From Citrobacter amalonaticus (GTDB lineage Bacteria; Pseudomonadota; Gammaproteobacteria; Enterobacterales; Enterobacteriaceae), in contig NZ_PQMB01000001.1 in NCBI RefSeq assembly GCF_002918555.1, positions 248,087 through 312,086 on the forward strand: 64,000 bases of DNA, written 5' to 3'. A program made the position numbers and the translations under genes. Below the pieces are notes generated by a model. That model saw nothing but the letters and a program-made list of their open reading frames with translations, made no database searches and had not been told where the DNA came from. Below, in pieces: positions 37,316 to 46,334 of the stretch; within the stretch, counting starts at the first letter, position 1; each line of letters begins with the position of its first letter.

Positions 37316-37687
37316 TTATAGACGGGATTCCGCCATAGGCATTAATGCACCAATCCCGCCCAGAGAACAACTGGGATGAAACAACAGATAAATACCATTT
37401 CCGTTATCTTCTGTAATAGATAGCATCAAGTAATATTCATCTGTCAGACGGACCACGAACTCGGGGTTTGCAATTAAATGATGAATTACATCCAATACGT
37501 GTCGATTAATATCTTCAGTAACATCCCCGGGTTCAATGTACATTAATGTCACACCGACCTCTCCCCAGAAATTCATTGCGGAAGATTCATCATCAAATGG
37601 GAGTATCAGCTCTTTTCTCAGGACAGTCATAACTGAATCGGGAAGTAATAGCGACGGCAGGTCTTGCCAGTTGGAGACAAATTTCAT
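37316..37687 (-). CDS. Orphan protein, 123 residues
   Basis: Unrecognised, acidic, likely globular and soluble. GAGGATTG precedes ATG 37687. The next gene starts 26 bases after its stop, so both probably belong to one transcript downstream of the terminator at 37702-37737. Confidence 0.55.
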   Translation of the reverse strand: MKFVSNWQDLPSLLLPDSVMTVLRKELILPFDDESSAMNFWGEVGVTLMYIEPGDVTEDINRHVLDVIHHLIANPEFVVRLTDEYYLMLSITEDNGNGIYLLFHPSCSLGGIGALMPMAESRL

Positions 37688-37701
37688 TGAACAATCCTCA
37701 T

Positions 37702-37737
37702 AAACAAAAACCCCGATACGTTTTAAGTATCGGGGTT
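37702..37737 (-). terminator. Intrinsic terminator after the zinc-ribbon gene
   Basis: Perfect 11-bp stem AACCCCGATAC/GTATCGGGGTT with a seven-base loop and TTTTTGTTT on the minus strand. It should end the leftward integrase/zinc-ribbon transcript. Confidence 0.88.
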
Positions 37738-37779
37738 ATACAGACAGAAAAATAATTTGGAATTTCCTTCAGAGACCAT

Positions 37780-38031
37780 CTATATCCGCTCATAATATCC
37801 ACACGATTTACAGACCAGCACTGGTGCATTATTTCTCTCTCGCTGCTCCAGGAATCCGAAGATACGTTTTATTGCCCTGATGATGTCTTTGAGCAATTCC
37901 GCCAGTTGTTCCGGGCTGATATAACCCGCTGACGTTGTCAGGAACCGATCATCGTGAGTCAACGCATCTATCTTTCCGGCTGTTTCTGTAACTATGTTTC
38001 GGCTACCGCACTTAGGACATTTTAACGGCAT
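37780..38031 (-). CDS. Small zinc-ribbon protein
   Basis: 83 residues with CPKCGS near the N-terminus and CKSCGYYER at the C-terminus, together a four-cysteine zinc ribbon around a helical middle. I prefer the ATG at 38031 because GGAG is seven bases away; an ATG two codons earlier is too close to it. It lies 31 bases after the integrase stop and is probably cotranscribed. Role unknown; a nucleic-acid or protein adaptor is plausible. Confidence 0.65.
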   Translation of the reverse strand: MPLKCPKCGSRNIVTETAGKIDALTHDDRFLTTSAGYISPEQLAELLKDIIRAIKRIFGFLEQRERNNAPVLVCKSCGYYERI

Positions 38032-38062
38032 AATCATTCTCCACGTTTTAGGGGTGCTAAAA

Positions 38063-39265
38063 TCACTGTTCTTTACCGGTAGTAACGGTGTTCAAAAGAA
38101 GGTCTGTTACGCCCTGTCCGGTCTGCCGCATACGCTCTGGTGTCAATTTTGCGTAGCGCTCCGTGCTTTGAATACTCGCATGTGCCAGCTGGGCTTTAAC
38201 GTCATACAGACTGTACTGCCCACTTGAGACAAGTAATGATGCGACAGAATGGCGCGTGGTGTGGAAACAGACTTCACTTTTATCTATCCCGCACTCTGCC
38301 AGTATTTTTTCATAGGCCCAGCGGGGTTCAGATATCGGTTTTCCATTGTCCTTTATGGCGAACAGATAGGGATTACTGCCAACCCGTGGGATCGAATCAA
38401 TAATTGATAATGCGGCTTCGCTAAGATATACAGTCCGGCTGCGACCATTCTTTGTATAAGGAATGAACAAGGACCTGTTATCTCGATCAACATGTTTGTG
38501 CATGACGTTAAGCATTTCTGATTTGCGGGTACCGGTTAACAACAGCATCGCTATCAGTCCCCCAGCAGCCTTATTGGGATATCGTGCCGCAGCGTCGAGG
38601 ATTCTCCTGATCTCATCAGCGTCAAAAAAGCGCGTCCGCTGATTATTCTCCTTTAGCAAAGGGATCTTATCGGCTTCATTCTTCTCCAGGACATCCTGTC
38701 GTAGCGCATAACGCCCCATAGTTTTCAGAATAGCCAGTGCCCTGTTACAGGTAGACGGTGCATACTGCTGGCCGTGAATACGGCCCTCAAGCATGTCAAA
38801 AAGCACCTGCTGGATCTCCCGGGCCCGAAGGTCGCAGTAACGTATCTTCCCCAGACGAGGTTCAATGTATTGCGTGAAACGCTGAACATCCTTATCCCAG
38901 GACTTTTTATGGCGTTTGATGAACGGAACATAGGTCTGGTGAAAAAACTCACTAAGTGTTGGCATCGCACGATAATTATCGCGTTCTGCTTTAGGGTCAT
39001 GTCCCAGTGCAATCGCCTCCTTGTGACGACGAGCTATCTGACGGGCTGTCCCCACATCGATTTCAGGGAATCTGCCAATACTGATACTTTTTTTGGTACC
39101 GTGGAATGTGTAGCGCAGGAGGAAACGTTTGTTACCCGTTCGACCTGAGAGACATTTGAGGCCAATAACTTCGGTATCAGATACCTCAAGCTCTGTAGAT
39201 CTGGTATCTGTGTTTGCCGGAAGGGCCTTGATGGATGAATTGGTGAATCGGAAGGATTTTTGCAT
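38063..39265 (-). CDS. Tyrosine recombinase 1, tRNA-proximal integrase
   Basis: A 400-residue P4-like integrase: N-terminal arm-binding domain with the ISIGRFPEIDVGTAR motif (DUF4102), SAM-like core domain and catalytic domain. Catalytic residues: R247 (TGTRKSE), K272 (YTKNGR), H335 and R338 (HTTRHSV), H362 (LAHASI) and Y371 (TERYAKL). GAGGATAAAT precedes ATG 39265; the frame is open ten codons further. Position next to the intact tRNA and family make it the better candidate for integration at leuZ. Confidence 0.93.
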   Translation of the reverse strand: MQKSFRFTNSSIKALPANTDTRSTELEVSDTEVIGLKCLSGRTGNKRFLLRYTFHGTKKSISIGRFPEIDVGTARQIARRHKEAIALGHDPKAERDNYRAMPTLSEFFHQTYVPFIKRHKKSWDKDVQRFTQYIEPRLGKIRYCDLRAREIQQVLFDMLEGRIHGQQYAPSTCNRALAILKTMGRYALRQDVLEKNEADKIPLLKENNQRTRFFDADEIRRILDAAARYPNKAAGGLIAMLLLTGTRKSEMLNVMHKHVDRDNRSLFIPYTKNGRSRTVYLSEAALSIIDSIPRVGSNPYLFAIKDNGKPISEPRWAYEKILAECGIDKSEVCFHTTRHSVASLLVSSGQYSLYDVKAQLAHASIQSTERYAKLTPERMRQTGQGVTDLLLNTVTTGKEQ

Positions 39266-39345
39266 ATTTATCCTCATGTATCTGATTGATATCATAAAAA
39301 TAATATATATCTGAAAGTGTATTTATTACGGGATAGGATTGAAGA

Positions 39346-40086
39346 ATGGAAAAGCTATTAGACGCGTACAAACGGATATTGCAGGAAGTTGACGCCCAGT
39401 CATTTAACCTGAATGAGGATAAATACTCAGGCGTATTTTTACCCGTACCCTTTGAAGAATACTGGCACTCACCGGTAAAAATCATGCTGGTTGGACGTGA
39501 AACCGCTGGCTGGAATACGCTGAATGGTAAGAATACGATATCACGGATGCTGGGACTTATACCTGACGTCACCATCGGGCAGGTGGTTGAAGAGGCTTTA
39601 GATCGTTACAGGAAACATCTTCCGGTACAAAGTGATGGCACCACGAACCTCAAATCACGTAGCCGCTTCACGCAGTATCATTTCCGGCTGGCCCGGGAGC
39701 TTAATATTCCTCCTCAGGCTATCGTGTATGCCAATCTACTGGCGTGGGATTACGATGGGCTGACCCCTCTCACCCGACCTGTAAATGAAGTGCAGGAAGT
39801 CATATTAGCCTCACTGAAACTGCTGGCGGTACAAATTAAACACCTTGAGCCTAATTTCATCATCTTTGCATCTGGAGCCCAGAGAACAGACTACATCATA
39901 AAACAAGTGCTTACTGAGCTAGGCGGCTATGAGACTTCTTCAGTCATTCCGGGGAAGCTATGGGAGTTCAAAACAGGTAATGCAATCTGTTTCAGAATTG
40001 CCCATCCAAGGGCTATGCGCGGACACCAGAAGTACAGAGATGAGGTGATTGCACGAATTAAGCAACTTTGTACTCAGGGTGGCTAG
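39346..40086 (+). CDS. Uracil-DNA-glycosylase-like protein
   Basis: A 246-residue protein with UDG-superfamily features: LVGRETAGWN near 48-57 in the place of motif 1 and IAHPRAMRGH (H220, H227) in the place of the histidine motif 2. UDG-like genes are a recurring part of pipolins. Activity is unproven; the motif 1 acid usually used for water activation is replaced by a glutamate in GRET. It diverges from the integrase with an 80-base gap and ends 171 bases before attR. Confidence 0.78.
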   Translation: MEKLLDAYKRILQEVDAQSFNLNEDKYSGVFLPVPFEEYWHSPVKIMLVGRETAGWNTLNGKNTISRMLGLIPDVTIGQVVEEALDRYRKHLPVQSDGTTNLKSRSRFTQYHFRLARELNIPPQAIVYANLLAWDYDGLTPLTRPVNEVQEVILASLKLLAVQIKHLEPNFIIFASGAQRTDYIIKQVLTELGGYETSSVIPGKLWEFKTGNAICFRIAHPRAMRGHQKYRDEVIARIKQLCTQGG

Positions 40087-40257
40087 AGCATTACAGCTTG
40101 CTCAGCAGGGCCCCCTTCTCCCGGAAGAGTACCGGAAAACAGGCAAAGCGGCCTGGTTCTCTATGCTGGAGGCGACACGTTCGATTCGGCATTGCCAGGC
40201 TGGAGATTGCAGCTCATTGCACCCCGTGAGCACAGGATATGCACAGGACGTGAATTT

Positions 40258-40385
40258 CAGGCACAAAAAAACCACCCGTAGGTGGTTTCACGACACTGCT
40301 TATTGCTTTGATTATTCTTGTCTTTCCCATGGTACCCGGAGCGGGACTTGAACCCGCACAGCGCGAACGCCGAGGGATTTTAAAT
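40258..40385. repeat. Right attachment repeat (attR)
   Basis: 128 bases identical to 14851-14978, covering the leuZ terminator, flank and 3' half of the tRNA. The right limit lies in the anticodon loop/stem, the usual crossover place for integrases that use tRNA genes. Confidence 0.95.
40265..40288 (-). terminator. Terminator of the glyW-cysT-leuZ operon
   Basis: AAACCACC/GGTGGTTT stem with a CGTA loop and a seven-T tail, 42 bases beyond the leuZ CCA end. Identical to the copy at attL. Confidence 0.88.
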
Positions 40386-40416
40386 CCCTTGTGTCTACCG
40401 ATTCCACCATCCGGGC
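40330..40416 (-). tRNA. leuZ: tRNA-Leu (UAA)
   Basis: 87-nt tRNA with encoded CCA, long variable arm and anticodon UAA. The 5' end is GCCCGGATGG and matches E. coli leuZ. Because the element brought its own 3' half, the gene is complete and should be functional. It is last in glyW-cysT-leuZ. Confidence 0.97.
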
Positions 40417-40428
40417 TCGGGAAGAAAG

Positions 40429-40502
40429 TGGAGGCGCGTTCCGGAGTCGAACCGGACTAGACGGATTTGCAATCCGCTACATAACCGCTTTGCTAACGCG
40501 CC
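40429..40502 (-). tRNA. cysT: tRNA-Cys (GCA)
   Basis: 74-nt tRNA starting GGCGCGTTAG with anticodon GCA in GATTGCAAATC and encoded CCA. Matches E. coli cysT and lies 12 bases before leuZ in the same operon. Confidence 0.97.
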
Positions 40503-40555
40503 GAATTCTTCAGGCTTTTCAGCCGGACACCCGCATAATGCCGGTGTTTTTAATT

Positions 40556-40631
<76 letters not shown>

Positions 40632-40782
40632 AATCATCAAGGATTAAGTTAATCACTTGATTTCATTATCGTCTGGCAATCAGTGCCGCCGTTCGATGCG
40701 TTGCATTCTACTTACCTGGCGCAATGAGTCAATGATATTTTTCGCCGCACACGTTCGTTTGCTGAAATTTGCGGCGAAACGA

Positions 40783-41331
40783 TCACTGTTCAAGCAAATC
40801 CCCGCGCGCGGCGCTCAGATACTGAAACATTGACCACAGCGTCAATACCGCAGCCACGAAGAACAGGGCGATCCCCGCGTACTCAACCCAAATATTCGGA
40901 CGCCACAGCAGCCACGCCAGCGCCGCCATTTGCGACGTTGTTTTTACTTTACCGATCCAGGAGACCGCCACGCTGCTGCGTTTGCCGAGTTCGGCCATCC
41001 ATTCGCGCAGCGCAGAAATGATAATCTCACGGGCAATCATCGTCGCGGCAGGCAATGTCACCCACCAGCTGTGGTAATGCTCCGTGACCAGCACCATCGC
41101 AATGGCCACCAGCACCTTGTCAGCAACCGGATCGAGGAACGCGCCAAAACGCGTACTCTGGTTCCAGCGACGCGCCAGAAAACCGTCAAACCAGTCGGTC
41201 ACGGCCGCAATACAGAAGATAAGCGCAGTGACAAAAGGAGCCCAGGTAAATGGCAGATAAAACACCAATACAAAGAATGGGATCAGAATGACGCGAAACA
41301 GCGTGAGCAATGTAGGGATATTAAATTGCAT
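40783..41331 (-). CDS. pgsA: CDP-diacylglycerol-glycerol-3-phosphate phosphatidyltransferase
   Basis: 182-residue inner-membrane enzyme that makes phosphatidylglycerol phosphate, the committed step to phosphatidylglycerol and cardiolipin. The CDP-alcohol phosphotransferase motif is complete: D46, D49-G50, A53-R54, G63, D67 and D71 ([10 protein letters not shown] to FLDPVAD). It has several transmembrane helices. It lies 56 bases after uvrC, reading the same way, with the tRNA operon after it. Confidence 0.96.
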   Translation of the reverse strand: MQFNIPTLLTLFRVILIPFFVLVFYLPFTWAPFVTALIFCIAAVTDWFDGFLARRWNQSTRFGAFLDPVADKVLVAIAMVLVTEHYHSWWVTLPAATMIAREIIISALREWMAELGKRSSVAVSWIGKVKTTSQMAALAWLLWRPNIWVEYAGIALFFVAAVLTLWSMFQYLSAARGDLLEQ

Positions 41332-41387
41332 AGTGACGGGTAACTATCTGTTGTCAGAGAAATTACCCCTATGTTGCTACAGAGACC

Positions 41388-43229
41388 TCAATGTTTCAAC
41401 GAGTAGAAGATCTTTTCTGCCAGACCTTGCGAAATACCTGGCACTTTTGCAATTTCCTCAACGCTTGCGTTACGTAATCCTTGCAAACCGCCCATATATT
41501 TCAACAACATTTGTCGACGTTTTGGACCAACGCCTTCGATAGTCTCCAGCGTGCTGGTGTTTTTCACCTTCGCCCGTTTTTTACGGTGACCGCCAATGGC
41601 ATGATCGTGCGACTCGTCGCGAATGTGCTGGATAACGTGTAGCGCGGGCGAGTCCGGCGGCAGGCTAAAGCCCTCCCCCTCCGGTTCAAAAAACAGCGTT
41701 TCCAGACCGGCCTTACGGTCGGCGCCCTTTGCAACGCCCAGCAGCAGAGGATGGTTTTTATCCCACGGCACATCCAGTTCAGCGAATACGGTCTTCGCCT
41801 GCCCCAGCTGTCCCTTACCACCATCGATCAGGATCACGTCCGGAATCTTACTTTCTTCAATCGCTTTACCATAACGCCGACGCAGTACCTGATTCATCGC
41901 CGCGTAATCATCACCCGGAGTGATACCGGTAATATTATAACGACGATACTCTGCACGCAGTGGACCATTGGCGTCGAAAACCACACAGGAGGCCACCGTC
42001 TGTTCGCCCATCGTATGGCTGATATCGAAACACTCCATCCGCTTAACCGCCGGAAGTTTCAGTACCGTCGCCAGCGCGATCAAGCGCTGGGTGATGGTTG
42101 AGTGCTGGGATAATTTGGTTGTCAGCGCCGTCGCGGCATTCGTGCGTGCCAGTTTCAGATAACGCGCGCGATCGCCGCGCGGTTTGGTCTGCACATTAAT
42201 GCGTCGTCCCGCCAGCTCAGACAATGAATCGGCAAGCAGTGTCTTATCGCTCAGATTAAAATCAAGCAGGATCTCGCCCGGAAGCGTCCGCATCTGACTG
42301 CCCTGCAGATAGAACTGACCAACGAAGGTTTCAACCACTTCACCCAGTTCTGTTCCACCAGGCACTTTCGGGAAATAGCTGCGGCTTCCCAACACTTTCC
42401 CCTGCCGGATAAACAACACATGCACACAGGCCATTCCGGCATCAAAGGCCACGCCAATCACATCCAGATCGTCCCCGGTATTAGAGACAAACTGTTTTTC
42501 CGTCACCCGACGTACGGCCTGGATCTGGTCGCGTATGCGTGCGGCCTCTTCAAACTCGAGACTCTGGCTGGCCTTTTCCATCCGCGCGATCAGCTGGGTC
42601 AAGACCTGATCGTCTTTACCTGATAAAAACAGCCTGACGTATTCCACCTGTCGTGTGTATTCGTCCTCACTGACGAGCCCGGCCACACAAGGGCCAAGAC
42701 AGCGACCAATCTGATATTGCAGGCAAGGACGCGAGCGATTGCGGTAAACGCTGTTCTCACACTGGCGGACGGGGAAAATTTTCTGCAGCAGCGCCAGCGT
42801 TTCGCGCACAGCGTAACCATTAGGGAACGGGCCAAAGTATTCGCCTTTGGCATGCTTCGCACCACGATGCATCGCCAGACGCGGGTGGGTATCGCCGCTG
42901 AGAAAGATAAAGGGGTAAGATTTGTCATCGCGCAGTAACACGTTGTAGCGCGGCTGATATAACTTGATGTAGTTATGTTCCAGCAGCAGCGCTTCGGTTT
43001 CGGTATGCGTCACCGTTACGTCTATCTGTCGAATGAGCGCAACCAGCGCTTCCGTTTTACGCGATGCCAGATTACTGCGAAAATAGCTGGAAAGCCGTTT
43101 TTTAAGATCTTTGGCTTTCCCGACATAAATAACCGTACCACCGGCATCATACATACGATAAACGCCGGGTTGGCTGGTCACGGTTTTCAAAAACGCTTTT
43201 GCGTCAAACTGATCGCTTACTTCACTCAC
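41388..43229 (-). CDS. uvrC: Excinuclease ABC subunit C
   Basis: 613-residue nucleotide-excision-repair nuclease. N-terminal GIY-YIG domain ([20 protein letters not shown]), UVR segment near 210-240, RNase H-like C-terminal nuclease (CFDISH, with the acidic residues in [10 protein letters not shown]) and a C-terminal helix-hairpin-helix pair ([18 protein letters not shown]). The start is GTG 43229, four bases inside the uvrY stop. The N-terminus reads MSEVSDQFD where E. coli has MSDQFD: a three-codon insertion right at the start. Confidence 0.96.
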   Translation of the reverse strand: MSEVSDQFDAKAFLKTVTSQPGVYRMYDAGGTVIYVGKAKDLKKRLSSYFRSNLASRKTEALVALIRQIDVTVTHTETEALLLEHNYIKLYQPRYNVLLRDDKSYPFIFLSGDTHPRLAMHRGAKHAKGEYFGPFPNGYAVRETLALLQKIFPVRQCENSVYRNRSRPCLQYQIGRCLGPCVAGLVSEDEYTRQVEYVRLFLSGKDDQVLTQLIARMEKASQSLEFEEAARIRDQIQAVRRVTEKQFVSNTGDDLDVIGVAFDAGMACVHVLFIRQGKVLGSRSYFPKVPGGTELGEVVETFVGQFYLQGSQMRTLPGEILLDFNLSDKTLLADSLSELAGRRINVQTKPRGDRARYLKLARTNAATALTTKLSQHSTITQRLIALATVLKLPAVKRMECFDISHTMGEQTVASCVVFDANGPLRAEYRRYNITGITPGDDYAAMNQVLRRRYGKAIEESKIPDVILIDGGKGQLGQAKTVFAELDVPWDKNHPLLLGVAKGADRKAGLETLFFEPEGEGFSLPPDSPALHVIQHIRDESHDHAIGGHRKKRAKVKNTSTLETIEGVGPKRRQMLLKYMGGLQGLRNASVEEIAKVPGISQGLAEKIFYSLKH

Positions 43230-43882
43230 TGGCTTGTCAACGTCTCCGCATTACACAGGCCGTGGCGAATTGCCAGGTGAGTCAACTCAACGTCACCATG
43301 AATGTTTAGTTTACTGAACATACGATAGCGATAGCTGTTCACCGTTTTAGGACTGAGATTCAGCTGTTCCGAGATCTCATTAACCTTCTGGCCTTTGGTG
43401 ATCATCAGCATAATCTGCAACTCACGCTCAGACAAACTGGCAAACGGCGTTTCCGTTTTTTCAGGTTCGATCTGACTCAACGCCATCTGCTGAGCGATGT
43501 CTGACGCAATGTATCGCTGCCCGGAAAAAACCGAACGAATTGCGCTAACCACTTCCTGGGGCGCGGCGCCTTTACTCAGATAACCTGCGGCTCCGGCCTG
43601 CATAACTTTAGCGGGTAACGGATTTTCAGTATGGACGGTCAACATAATCACTTTAATATCGGCCGTTGAGCGGGCAATTTTACGCGTCGCTTCCAGACCA
43701 CCGATACCCGGCATGTTCATGTCCATCAATACAACATCGACGGCGTTTGCGCGACACCATTTTACTGCATCCTCGCCGCAGCATGCTTCGCCGACAACTT
43801 TAATACCCTTTATGTCTTCCAGAATGCGTCGTATCCCTGCGCGCACCAGTTCGTGGTCATCAACAAGAAGAACGTTGATCAA
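43226..43882 (-). CDS. uvrY: Response regulator UvrY (BarA partner)
   Basis: 218-residue NarL/FixJ-type regulator. Receiver domain with acidic D8/D9 and the phosphoacceptor D54 (MDMNMPG); C-terminal LuxR-type helix-turn-helix ([20 protein letters not shown]). In E. coli BarA-UvrY activates csrB/csrC and thereby controls carbon metabolism and motility. It is the first gene of uvrY-uvrC and overlaps uvrC by four bases. Confidence 0.97.
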   Translation of the reverse strand: MINVLLVDDHELVRAGIRRILEDIKGIKVVGEACCGEDAVKWCRANAVDVVLMDMNMPGIGGLEATRKIARSTADIKVIMLTVHTENPLPAKVMQAGAAGYLSKGAAPQEVVSAIRSVFSGQRYIASDIAQQMALSQIEPEKTETPFASLSERELQIMLMITKGQKVNEISEQLNLSPKTVNSYRYRMFSKLNIHGDVELTHLAIRHGLCNAETLTSQ

Positions 43883-44342
43883 AGGAATATCTCCAGAATA
43901 GGGATAACGCTACTGATAGTGAATCGACCATATATTAGCGGTTTTTATCTCAACTTTAAAACGTAAAAAATGCCAGTCTTCCGATTTCGCTCTCGTTTTT
44001 GGAAATTAGACTGTACATTTTGTGGAAACCTCCACTACTTGCAGCAAGTTACGTTCGCAATTATTGGTAAGGCGTTTCAGAATAGTGACAAAAAATTCAC
44101 TTGCATTTCCCTAACTGATAAATAGAAAAGCAATTTTGTAACAATAATTAACGATTCAAACAGATGAAATACGCCTCGACTGCAGGAATTATATCCACTT
44201 AACGCATTGTTTATTTTCATGCCGTCGGCGCAATGCGCGAACAAAAAACAACCAGTGCTATTTTTAGCATTGCTTATGGTATACTCCGCCGCCTTAACTT
44301 TCGTCATCGCACATTTTCAATGAAACACAACGAGGAAAATAA
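43883..44342. other. Divergent promoter region between uvrY and yecF
   Basis: 460 bases without a gene. A TATGGTATACT element near 44276-44286 is a plausible extended -10 for yecF. GCTA-TTTT-TAGC forms a small dyad near 44259-44270. No confident LexA or SdiA site was recognised, although E. coli uvrY is an SdiA target. Confidence 0.5.
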
Positions 44343-44567
44343 ATGAGTACGCCTGATTTTTCCACCGCCGAGAATAATCAAGAACTGGCTAACGAAGTCA
44401 ACTGCCTGAAAGCCATGTTAACGCTGATGCTGCAGGCGATGGGGCAAGCCGATGCAGGACGCGTGATTCTTAAAATGGAAAAACAGATCGCGCAGATTGA
44501 AGACAACGCGCAGGCCGCAGTATTTTCCAGCACTGTTAAGCAAATTAAACAAGCTTACCGCCAGTAA
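44343..44567 (+). CDS. yecF: DUF2594 protein YecF
   Basis: A 74-residue helical protein, same length and sequence type as E. coli YecF. Function unknown. GAGGAAAATAA precedes the ATG. It ends just before a strong terminator and diverges from uvrY. Confidence 0.92.
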   Translation: MSTPDFSTAENNQELANEVNCLKAMLTLMLQAMGQADAGRVILKMEKQIAQIEDNAQAAVFSSTVKQIKQAYRQ

Positions 44568-44569
44568 TA

Positions 44570-44608
44570 AAAACCGGCTGGAAGCGACAGCGCTCTCAGC
44601 CGGTTTTT
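44570..44608 (+). terminator. yecF terminator
   Basis: An 11-bp stem AAAACCGGCTG/CAGCCGGTTTT with a 16-base loop and five terminal thymines, directly after the yecF stop; the A-rich 5' side lets it also serve the convergent sdiA. Confidence 0.88.
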
Positions 44609-44636
44609 GCGTCTGACACGCAGAACGTTTACCCTT

Positions 44637-45362
44637 TCAAATCAGCCCTGTCGCCGCCGCATAGCAGGCAATCTGCGTCTTATTTGGGGCATTAAATTTC
44701 TTCTGCATATTCTTCTGATGAAAGTTGACGGTGTTTTCCGATATCGACAGAATCATCGCGATTTCAGACGATGTTTTTCCTTCTGCGGTCCATTTCAGGA
44801 TCTCTTTTTCCCTCTTACTGAAACGCATTTCCGGCGTCATCACCATGTCGTCTTCCAGCCGCAGCAGAACGGCCAGGCTTTCACGAACCAGCAGCTGCAG
44901 CCTCAGTTCCACCTCATCAGGCGTGAACGGCATTCTGCTCTGTGTGCCCGCACGTGAGACGGAAAGAAATCCCTGTGCCCGGTTTGCTAACATGACACAT
45001 TGTGTCACCCCCTTGCGCAAGCCATGCGCACGGGCCGCATCCCACATCACCTGCGCTTCGCTAAATAGCGCATCGTTCCACGGTAAATGGCCCTGACGAA
45101 AGTTTTCCGGCTTTAATACCGGGTCAATCGTAAAATAGTTCTCGGCTTGATAATGGGCAATCCATGCGTCGGGATAGGTCGAACGCAGGGAAATTTTGGG
45201 TCGCGTAAACGGCACGGGATGACGGACACAGAGCGCGTAATAATCAAATTCCAGCCGTTGAGTCTGACGCTGTAATTCACTGTAGACATCCCCTGCCGTC
45301 AACATTTCCTGGAAACGCAGCAGCATCGTCCGTCGCCAGGTAAAAAAGTCATTATCCTGCAT
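44637..45362 (-). CDS. sdiA: LuxR-type quorum-sensing regulator SdiA
   Basis: 241-residue orphan LuxR homologue that senses acyl-homoserine lactones made by other bacteria. The N-terminal ligand domain (about 1-170) keeps the pocket residues W and Y/D in the YPDAWIAHYQAEN and FTIDPVL stretches. The C-terminal helix-turn-helix (SKREKEILKWTAEGKTSSEI) is close to E. coli. No luxI-type gene is nearby. It is convergent with yecF. Confidence 0.95.
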   Translation of the reverse strand: MQDNDFFTWRRTMLLRFQEMLTAGDVYSELQRQTQRLEFDYYALCVRHPVPFTRPKISLRSTYPDAWIAHYQAENYFTIDPVLKPENFRQGHLPWNDALFSEAQVMWDAARAHGLRKGVTQCVMLANRAQGFLSVSRAGTQSRMPFTPDEVELRLQLLVRESLAVLLRLEDDMVMTPEMRFSKREKEILKWTAEGKTSSEIAMILSISENTVNFHQKNMQKKFNAPNKTQIACYAAATGLI

Positions 45363-45533
45363 ACTGATAAGTCACGCCCCTGAGAGTGATAATCATTATA
45401 ATGAATAAAACAAACTAACACATAAACATAATTTATCTATACAAAATATCTGTCAGAGATTTGAGCCATTTCAGGGACACGACCAGCGGCAGACGATAAG
45501 CGTAATAACCATGCAGAGCCTGTCCATAATTAT

Positions 45534-45573
45534 GCAAAATCATCCGAAACGAATCCATTCCGGATGATTTTGC
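45534..45573 (-). terminator. Long hairpin after tcyN
   Basis: A perfect 13-bp stem (GCAAAATCATCCG with CGGATGATTTTGC) around a 14-base loop, nine bases past the tcyN stop. It should mark the end of the cystine transporter transcript before sdiA. Confidence 0.75.
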
Positions 45574-45581
45574 AGGCTTAT

Positions 45582-46334
45582 TTATTGCAACAGAAATTTC
45601 TCCAGAAACTGACGCGTTCTCGGTTGTTGAGGATTGGCAAATAATGCTTTTGCCGGTCCATGTTCCACAATTCGGCCCTGATCCATGAATATCGCCCGAT
45701 CTGCCACATCGCGGGCAAAGCTCATCTCGTGCGTTACGATGACCATCGTGCGTTTTTCCTCTGCCAGCTGTCGGATGGTGCTCAGTACCTCCCCCACCAG
45801 CTCAGGATCGAGCGCAGAGGTTGGCTCATCAAACAGGATAACCTCCGGACGCATCGCCAGGGCGCGGGCAATCGCCACCCGCTGCTGCTGCCCGCCGGAC
45901 AAGCGACGTGGGTAGCTGTTCTCTTTCCCTGCCAGACCGACCTTCGCCAGCAACTCACGCGCACGGGCTGTCGCCCCCTCTTTCGCTTCGCCTTTGACAA
46001 TGACCGGACCTTCTATGATGTTCTCCAGCACCGTCCGGTGAGGGAACAGGTTGAAGCTCTGGAACACAAATCCCACATGCTGGCGCAGCTGGCGAATCAA
46101 CCCTTTTTGCTGACTGAGCGAACGCGCAGTGTCGATGGTAATCTCTCCCACCTTAATGGTTCCGGCTTCCGGCTGTTCCAGCAAGTTGATGCTGCGCAGC
46201 AGCGTTGTTTTGCCCGAACCACTGGGACCGATAATCGCCACAACCTCACCGGGTTTCACATCCAGATCGATACCATGCAGGACGGTCTGTCCATGAAATT
46301 TTTTCACCAGGTTTTTCACTTCGATAGCACTCAT
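45582..46334 (-). CDS. tcyN: L-cystine ABC transporter ATPase
   Basis: 250-residue ATPase (YecC) of the FliY-YecS cystine importer. Walker A at 36-44 (GPSGSGKTT), signature LSGGQQQRVA near 145, Walker B ending VILFDEPTSALD. It overlaps tcyL by four bases (ATGA), showing tight coupling of the inner-membrane complex. Confidence 0.95.
   Translation of the reverse strand: MSAIEVKNLVKKFHGQTVLHGIDLDVKPGEVVAIIGPSGSGKTTLLRSINLLEQPEAGTIKVGEITIDTARSLSQQKGLIRQLRQHVGFVFQSFNLFPHRTVLENIIEGPVIVKGEAKEGATARARELLAKVGLAGKENSYPRRLSGGQQQRVAIARALAMRPEVILFDEPTSALDPELVGEVLSTIRQLAEEKRTMVIVTHEMSFARDVADRAIFMDQGRIVEHGPAKALFANPQQPRTRQFLEKFLLQ

Larger units (their letters stand above)
14851..40385. mobile_element. Pipolin: self-replicase-encoding integrative element in leuZ
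   Basis: A 25.4-kb insert between yecA and the leuZ tRNA gene, flanked by perfect 128-bp direct repeats. It encodes primer-independent family-B DNA polymerase, two tyrosine recombinases, an AlpA-like excisionase, a UDG-like protein, a WYL regulator and a type I restriction system. Pipolins, defined by piPolB, are known to integrate in tRNA-Leu of Escherichia and relatives and to carry UDG, recombinases and restriction genes. There are no phage structural, conjugation or transposase genes. In an E. coli-like ancestor, yecA and leuZ would be adjacent. Confidence 0.95.

Noticed and set aside
14851-40385. Prophage or P4-like satellite
   Set aside because: The integrase is P4-like, but there are no capsid, portal, terminase, tail, lysis or P4 primase genes. 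The replicase is piPolB.
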